Assembly (NCBI GenBank): GCA_013334845.1
Contig: JAAXWV010000042.1
Coordinates: 1 to 8,536 of the forward strand
Source of the DNA: Candidatus Roizmanbacteria bacterium
Lineage (GTDB): Bacteria > Patescibacteriota > Microgenomatia > UBA1406 > GWC2-37-13
Reading direction: 5' to 3'
Length of the DNA: 8,536 bases
Position 1 is the first letter of the stretch; every line of letters starts with the position of its first letter. Shown piece by piece: positions 5,642-8,536 of the stretch. The notes under the pieces were generated by a model, which ran no database searches, was not told where the DNA came from, and saw only the letters and a program-made list of their open reading frames with translations. A program made the position numbers and the translations under genes.

Positions 5642-6718
5642 CTATACATGTAATAGTTCTATCTCGTTAATATCGGCTACGTCGGCGAAGATCATAGCCA
5701 GGCGGTCGAGGCCGAGGCCAATGCCGGCATATTTTTTTTGTGACATCACTTTAAGGGCTTCAATAAATTCATAGTCGACTGGCGAAACGGCAAGACCATG
5801 CTGTTCCCGATGTTTTTTCTCGTTTTCAAATACACTCTGGACGGTTTTCCAGTCGGTATTTTCATTGTTCCCGTTGGCCACTTCCATCCTGAACATATAG
5901 AATTCAAACCGCTCGGCGAGATAGGGCTTCTGTATATTTACCGTGCAAAGGGGCGAGATACGGGCGGGAAAATCGGTGAGGAAAAAGGGGGTTTTGGGTA
6001 GTTTGGGCTCGATTTCATTTACCAGAATCTGATCAAAAAGTTCTCCCCAGGTGGCGTTTTTCGTATTGTATCCGCGCTTTGAGCACCACTGCGTCATGGC
6101 GATATCATCAAGTATGTTTTCCAGGTCGACTTTCAGGTGTTGGTTGAAAAGCTCCACGAGGGAGAAGGTAGGCCACGGGTCGGTGAGAGAGATGGTGTGG
6201 GATTGATAGGTAAGGGAAGAATTTTCGAGGATGACGTGTGGAGAGCTGCTTGCCTTACGCAAGGAGATTGCATCGTCGTATTCACTCCTCGCAATGACAG
6301 AGGAGTGGATATATAGTAATAAGTTTCGTGTGTCGGTCATAATCTGGTCGTAGGTGGCGTCTTCGCGATACCATTCGAGCATAAGAAACTCAGGATTATG
6401 AAGAGAACCGGCTCCTTCAAGATTGCGAAAAGATTTTCCAATGGCGAAGCAGTTGCCGATTCCTTTGGCGAGCATTTTTTTGAGGCCAATTTCCGGCGAG
6501 GCCGACATAAATAGCTCACGCTCCCCTGCCCGGGTTGACCAGGTTGTTTTGAAGGGGTACAAGTTTGGCTCGACGGGAAGGGCGTTATTAAGTACCGGGG
6601 TAATCACTTCATGGAAGCCTTGATCGAAGAAAAATGACCGGATCGCTTTAATGACTGATTCGCGGATGAAATAGGGGTGCATGAATGATACGTGGTAATT
6701 AGTACTTCTGGATCCCAT
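5642..6718 (-). CDS. epmA: EpmA-like class II lysyl-tRNA synthetase paralogue (EF-P lysine ligase candidate)
   Basis: Catalytic-domain-only relative of class II LysRS, 358 residues; in the EpmA family it attaches (beta-)lysine to a conserved lysine of elongation factor P. There is no N-terminal OB-fold anticodon-binding domain. Motif 1 region FHEVITPVL is at 35-43. SASPEIGLKKML (72-83) and FAIGKSFRNLEGAGSLHNPEFLMLEWY (91-117) form motif 2 with R98. FLTDFPARISPL (246-257), AERFEFYMFRMEVANG (268-283) and motif 3 GIGLGLDRLAM with R339 complete the active site. These match E. coli EpmA segment by segment. Residues about 141-168 are extra relative to EpmA and coincide with a palindromic DNA repeat (6215-6307). 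The gene starts 9 nt after the radical SAM gene stop, so they form an operon. EF-P itself is not in view. Confidence 0.82.
   Translation of the reverse strand: MGSRSTNYHVSFMHPYFIRESVIKAIRSFFFDQGFHEVITPVLNNALPVEPNLYPFKTTWSTRAGERELFMSASPEIGLKKMLAKGIGNCFAIGKSFRNLEGAGSLHNPEFLMLEWYREDATYDQIMTDTRNLLLYIHSSVIARSEYDDAISLRKASSSPHVILENSSLTYQSHTISLTDPWPTFSLVELFNQHLKVDLENILDDIAMTQWCSKRGYNTKNATWGELFDQILVNEIEPKLPKTPFFLTDFPARISPLCTVNIQKPYLAERFEFYMFRMEVANGNNENTDWKTVQSVFENEKKHREQHGLAVSPVDYEFIEALKVMSQKKYAGIGLGLDRLAMIFADVADINEIELLHV
6215..6307 (-). repeat. Palindromic interspersed repeat inserted in frame in the epmA-like gene
   Basis: Read on the minus strand, TGTCATTGCGAGGAG (6299-6285) leads to GCAATCTC (6271-6264), the ends of a palindromic repeat type seen scattered through many bacterial genomes. 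CACTCCTC (6283-6290) pairs perfectly with GAGGAGTG (6300-6307), and CTTGC (6249-6253) with GCAAG (6259-6263). A CGTCATCCTCGAA stretch follows at about 6235-6223. The whole element stays open in the gene frame and encodes about 28 residues (VIARSEYDDAISLRK onward) between LLLYIHSS and LTYQSHTISL. Confidence 0.72.
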
Positions 6719-6727
6719 TCTTAATTC

Positions 6728-7624
6728 TTAATCGTTAATTATTAATTCTTTTACCCCGCACATGAACTCCGGTTGGGTGCAGCCGAGACATCGGTTTGTT
6801 TCGTTTGTATTGTACCATAGCTCCAATCGCTTTTTCATCTGTTCAAAGAGATCTTCTATGGAATCGTTGATAGTGCCAATGGGCATCGTGCCTTCGCAAC
6901 AGCCATATATGTTCCCGTCGGACATGAGCGAGATTTGATAACAACCGAGCTCTTTTGGCGGAAATACGTTGGGTAGTTTCATTACCGCTTTCATTTCTTC
7001 GTTGGTGAGAAAATCAAAGCCCTCTACTTCGCCGGTGATGTTTGAGGTTGGATGATTCTTGAGGTAGGCCGGTGGTTTGCGGGGGTGATAGGTGATGGGG
7101 GTATTATTCAGTTCATTTGTTACAAATTGTTCAAATTTTTCCCGCTGCGGGAGATTTTGCCGGGTGAGAATGGAGAAAATCTCCGTGTGAAATCCCATCT
7201 GTTGTGCCTTTTTAATATAATCGATGCTTGTTTGAAAATTACCTTCTCCCCGATTTTTGTCGTGATACTTCTCTACTCCGTCGATGGAAACCAGCAAATT
7301 AACGGAGTTAGGATGTTGAAGAAGGTGAAGCTTGTCGATGGTGCCATTCGTGATAATTTGGACAAAGAAACCCTGCTCGTTGAGTGTATTTACTACTTCC
7401 GGAAAATACGACAGCGCAAAGACTTCACCTCCGCAAAAGGTGATCGTTTGCAACTCGTATGACTTGTGATATTTTGCAACAAAATTAATGATTTGTACCG
7501 GTGACAACATATCGCCGGTCTTTTTGGTATAGCAGATCTTGCAGTGCAGATTGCACTTCTCAAGCGGGTTGATATAGAGATGATGAAGGGCGTTGGAGAG
7601 ATGGTTGGAAACGGCACTGTTCAT
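6728..7624 (-). CDS. Radical SAM protein with SPASM-like C-terminal cysteines
   Basis: A 298-residue radical SAM enzyme. C24-NLH-C28-KI-C31 is the CxxxCxxC motif that binds the [4Fe-4S] cluster and SAM. CGGEVFAL (64-71) is the GGE motif that contacts the SAM amino group, and SIDG (113-116) follows on a later strand of the partial TIM barrel. The C-terminal part has C228 in LGCYQISLMSDGNIYGCCEG (C242, C243), then C279, C282 and C289 in RCLGCTQPEFMCG. This is the layout of a SPASM or twitch auxiliary-cluster domain. Family members modify peptides or proteins, but the substrate cannot be read from sequence. It is not KamA/EpmB-like, yet is co-transcribed with the EpmA-like gene. The start ATG lies directly beyond a palindromic repeat, with no Shine-Dalgarno. 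Confidence 0.88.
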   Translation of the reverse strand: MNSAVSNHLSNALHHLYINPLEKCNLHCKICYTKKTGDMLSPVQIINFVAKYHKSYELQTITFCGGEVFALSYFPEVVNTLNEQGFFVQIITNGTIDKLHLLQHPNSVNLLVSIDGVEKYHDKNRGEGNFQTSIDYIKKAQQMGFHTEIFSILTRQNLPQREKFEQFVTNELNNTPITYHPRKPPAYLKNHPTSNITGEVEGFDFLTNEEMKAVMKLPNVFPPKELGCYQISLMSDGNIYGCCEGTMPIGTINDSIEDLFEQMKKRLELWYNTNETNRCLGCTQPEFMCGVKELIIND

Positions 7625-7632
7625 ATATTTTG

Positions 7633-7670
7633 TGTCATCCTGATCAGCCGAATCGGCGGGTTCAGGATCT
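7633..7670. repeat. 38-bp palindromic repeat (TGTCATCC...GGATCT type)
   Basis: A stem-loop between the divergent radical SAM and GIY-YIG genes. ATCCTGA (7637-7643) pairs with TCAGGAT (7662-7668), and an inner GCCGA-A-TCGGC (7647-7657) forms a second stem. The outer ends TGTCAT and GGATCT are those of a widespread intergenic repeat type. It sits 9 nt from the radical SAM start codon, so it would form a hairpin in that gene's 5' leader if transcription starts upstream of it. Confidence 0.7.
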
Positions 7671-7693
7671 TTATAACTGAATGAACCTTATTT

Positions 7694-7699
7694 TATAAT
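7694..7699 (+). promoter_or_regulatory. -10 box of the GIY-YIG gene
   Basis: Perfect TATAAT with 12 nt to the ATG at 7712, which predicts an RNA leader of only about 6 nt and no room for a Shine-Dalgarno. No good -35 is found 16-18 nt upstream. A five-codon frame at 7698-7715 overlaps the gene start as ATGA but begins inside the -10 box, so it is unlikely to be transcribed. Confidence 0.45.
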
Positions 7700-7711
7700 G
7701 AATTATCTCAA

Positions 7712-8002
7712 ATGACTAGCCATTGTTATTACACCTACATTCTTGCTTCAAACAATAATGGAACCCTTTATATTGGGGTAACAAATAATCTTGAACGGAG
7801 ATTGTGTGAACATAAAAACGGATTGGTACCGGGGTTCACCAAACATTACGCAATTCATAGACTTGTTTATTATGAAGAATATCATTCTGTTGATGAGGCG
7901 ATAGCGCGAGAAAAACAGGTGAAGAATTGGCACTGGGAATGGAAATACAATCTCATTCGAGAGAAAAACCCCTTGATGAAGGATTTGTCGGCACAACGGT
8001 AA
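7712..8002 (+). CDS. Small GIY-YIG domain endonuclease
   Basis: A 96-residue stand-alone GIY-YIG nuclease domain of the YhbQ/UPF0213 type. Motifs in order: YYTYILAS at residues 6-13 (first strand; YIL stands where GIY occurs in others), TLYIGVTNNLERRLCEHK (18-35) with YIG at 20-22 and the catalytic arginine in the following helix, then YYEEYHSVDEAIAREKQVKNW with the metal-binding glutamate in EAIAREKQ, and the usual end WKYNLIREKNP. It contains the catalytic fold only, with no DNA-binding domain, so it may act on nucleic-acid branches or be a repair accessory. The biological role of this family is poorly defined. It is a single gene flanked on both sides by short palindromic repeats. The start is the first ATG consistent with the family N-terminus. 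Confidence 0.93.
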   Translation: MTSHCYYTYILASNNNGTLYIGVTNNLERRLCEHKNGLVPGFTKHYAIHRLVYYEEYHSVDEAIAREKQVKNWHWEWKYNLIREKNPLMKDLSAQR

Positions 8003-8018
8003 TAGGGTGGAGTTGTAT

Positions 8019-8040
8019 AGATCCTTCAACTTCGCTCAGG
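8019..8040 (+). repeat. Half copy of a palindromic repeat (AGATCCTTC...GCTCAGG type)
   Basis: AGATCCTTCAACTTCGCTCAGG sits 17 nt after the GIY-YIG stop. It matches one half of a common interspersed repeat whose complete form continues into ATGACA; here the continuation is GTTTTGTAG, so the far end is degraded or lost. Its AGATCC end is the complement of the GGATCT end of the repeat at 7633-7670. Confidence 0.6.
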
Positions 8041-8140
8041 GTTTTGTAGTACGGACAATTGATTAGTGCTTAGAATTTGGTTATTGTCTGAGATTTGATG
8101 CTTTTACGATTGATCCTTCCCCGTCGTTTCTCGTTCCATG

Positions 8141-8146
8141 TATAAT
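8141..8146 (+). promoter_or_regulatory. -10 box of the acyl-CoA synthetase gene (leaderless start predicted)
   Basis: Perfect TATAAT followed by 6 nt (CAATTC) and the ATG at 8153. The usual 7-nt step from -10 to the transcription start falls on the A of the ATG. No Shine-Dalgarno motif and no clear -35 are present. Confidence 0.6.
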
Positions 8147-8152
8147 CAATTC

Positions 8153-8536
8153 ATGAGCCTGAAAAAGTTATTCAGTCCTACATCGATTGCCATTGTTGGA
8201 GTATCGCATGAGCCGAAAAAAGTCGGTCATCTCGTGGCAAAAAGCCTTCTTGAGCAGGGATATAAAGGAAGAGTCTATTACGTCAATCCTAAGGGCGGCA
8301 CAATCCTTGGAAAAAAAGTATATAAAGCCCTCAAAGATATTGAAGAACGAATCGATCTTGTTGTCTTGGCAGTTCCTGGCCCGGTTGCGCTTACGGTACT
8401 TGATCAGATGTACGGACTGGGGATTCAGCACGCGGTACTCTATGCTGCCGGCTTTAAGGAATCAGGTATTGAAGGGAAGCAGTTGGAAGATGAGTTGAGA
8501 ATAAAAACAAAACGGTATAGTATCACTTTGCTGGGG
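8153..8536 (+). CDS. ADP-forming acyl/acetyl-CoA synthetase, CoA-binding domain (5' part, cut by the window)
   Basis: The first 128 residues of an NDP-forming acyl-CoA synthetase (AcdA/Pat-type CoA-binding domain). The family converts acetyl-CoA or acyl-CoA, ADP and phosphate to the acid, CoA and ATP, and so yields ATP by substrate-level phosphorylation. Visible: LFSPTSIAIVGVSHEPKKVG (6-25), the Rossmann-type CoA-binding loop; VYYVNPKGGTILGKKVY (41-57), the N-P-K segment with the usual G-x-x-x-Y/V following; DLVVLAVPGPVAL (68-80); and LYAAGFKESGIEG (96-108), corresponding to the A-G-F-x-E stretch. The protein continues beyond position 8536, so whether the beta/ATP-grasp part is fused cannot be judged. 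The start at 8153 is supported by the family N-terminus and the TATAAT 6 nt upstream. Confidence 0.9.
   Translation, partial: MSLKKLFSPTSIAIVGVSHEPKKVGHLVAKSLLEQGYKGRVYYVNPKGGTILGKKVYKALKDIEERIDLVVLAVPGPVALTVLDQMYGLGIQHAVLYAAGFKESGIEGKQLEDELRIKTKRYSITLLG

Noticed and set aside
5642..6718. Full lysyl-tRNA synthetase (lysS)
   Set aside because: The N-terminal OB-fold anticodon-binding domain is absent and the length and segments match EpmA.
7698..7715. Five-codon upstream frame ATGAATTATCTCAAATGA overlapping the GIY-YIG start
   Set aside because: It begins within the TATAAT box, so it should not be part of the transcript from that promoter, and it has no informative codons.
8168..8431. Minus-strand frame opposite the acyl-CoA synthetase gene
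   Set aside because: It overlaps a clear CoA-binding domain on the plus strand and has no recognisable features.

Overview
The window looks like a small-genome bacterium with little or no Shine-Dalgarno usage. A Patescibacteria/CPR-type lineage is the best guess, but it is inferred and not proven. Reasons: no GGAGG-like motif precedes any readable start; several starts lie 6-12 nt behind a perfect TATAAT, which suggests leaderless mRNAs; short palindromic repeats with TGTCAT...ATCT-type ends recur; and the right edge carries an ADP-forming acyl-CoA synthetase-type gene. TGA is a stop here and TATAAT-type -10 boxes argue against Bacteroidota.

Positions 1-4240, minus strand: a branched-chain amino acid operon, transcribed right to left. 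The order is promoter, 16-codon leader peptide, attenuator, class I/II aminotransferase (LysN-like), ilvB, ilvN, ilvA (cut by the window edge). Together they cover threonine deamination, acetohydroxyacid synthesis and the final transamination. ilvC, ilvD and leuABCD are not in view. The main discovery is the leader. The peptide MFTNPVKNLIVILINR has six consecutive Leu/Ile/Val codons. It is followed by mutually exclusive RNA pairings ending in a GAAA-loop terminator with a 7-U tract, 21 nt before the aminotransferase. This is the architecture of a classical ribosome-mediated attenuator.

Positions 4290-5640: an AT-rich accessory island. It holds a decayed 3' end of an IS1595/ISXO2-like transposase on the plus strand. 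Next to it is a tightly packed three-gene minus-strand cassette of unknown function (139, 96 and 98 aa) with its own extended -10 promoter.

Positions 5642-7624, minus strand: a radical SAM/SPASM-like gene followed 9 nt later by an EpmA-like gene (truncated class II lysyl-tRNA synthetase, candidate EF-P lysyl ligase). The epmA-like gene carries an in-frame palindromic repeat that adds about 28 residues.

Positions 7625-8536, plus strand: a small GIY-YIG nuclease gene flanked by short palindromic repeats, then the 5' end of an ADP-forming acyl-CoA synthetase/CoA-binding protein gene with a near-perfect leaderless promoter.
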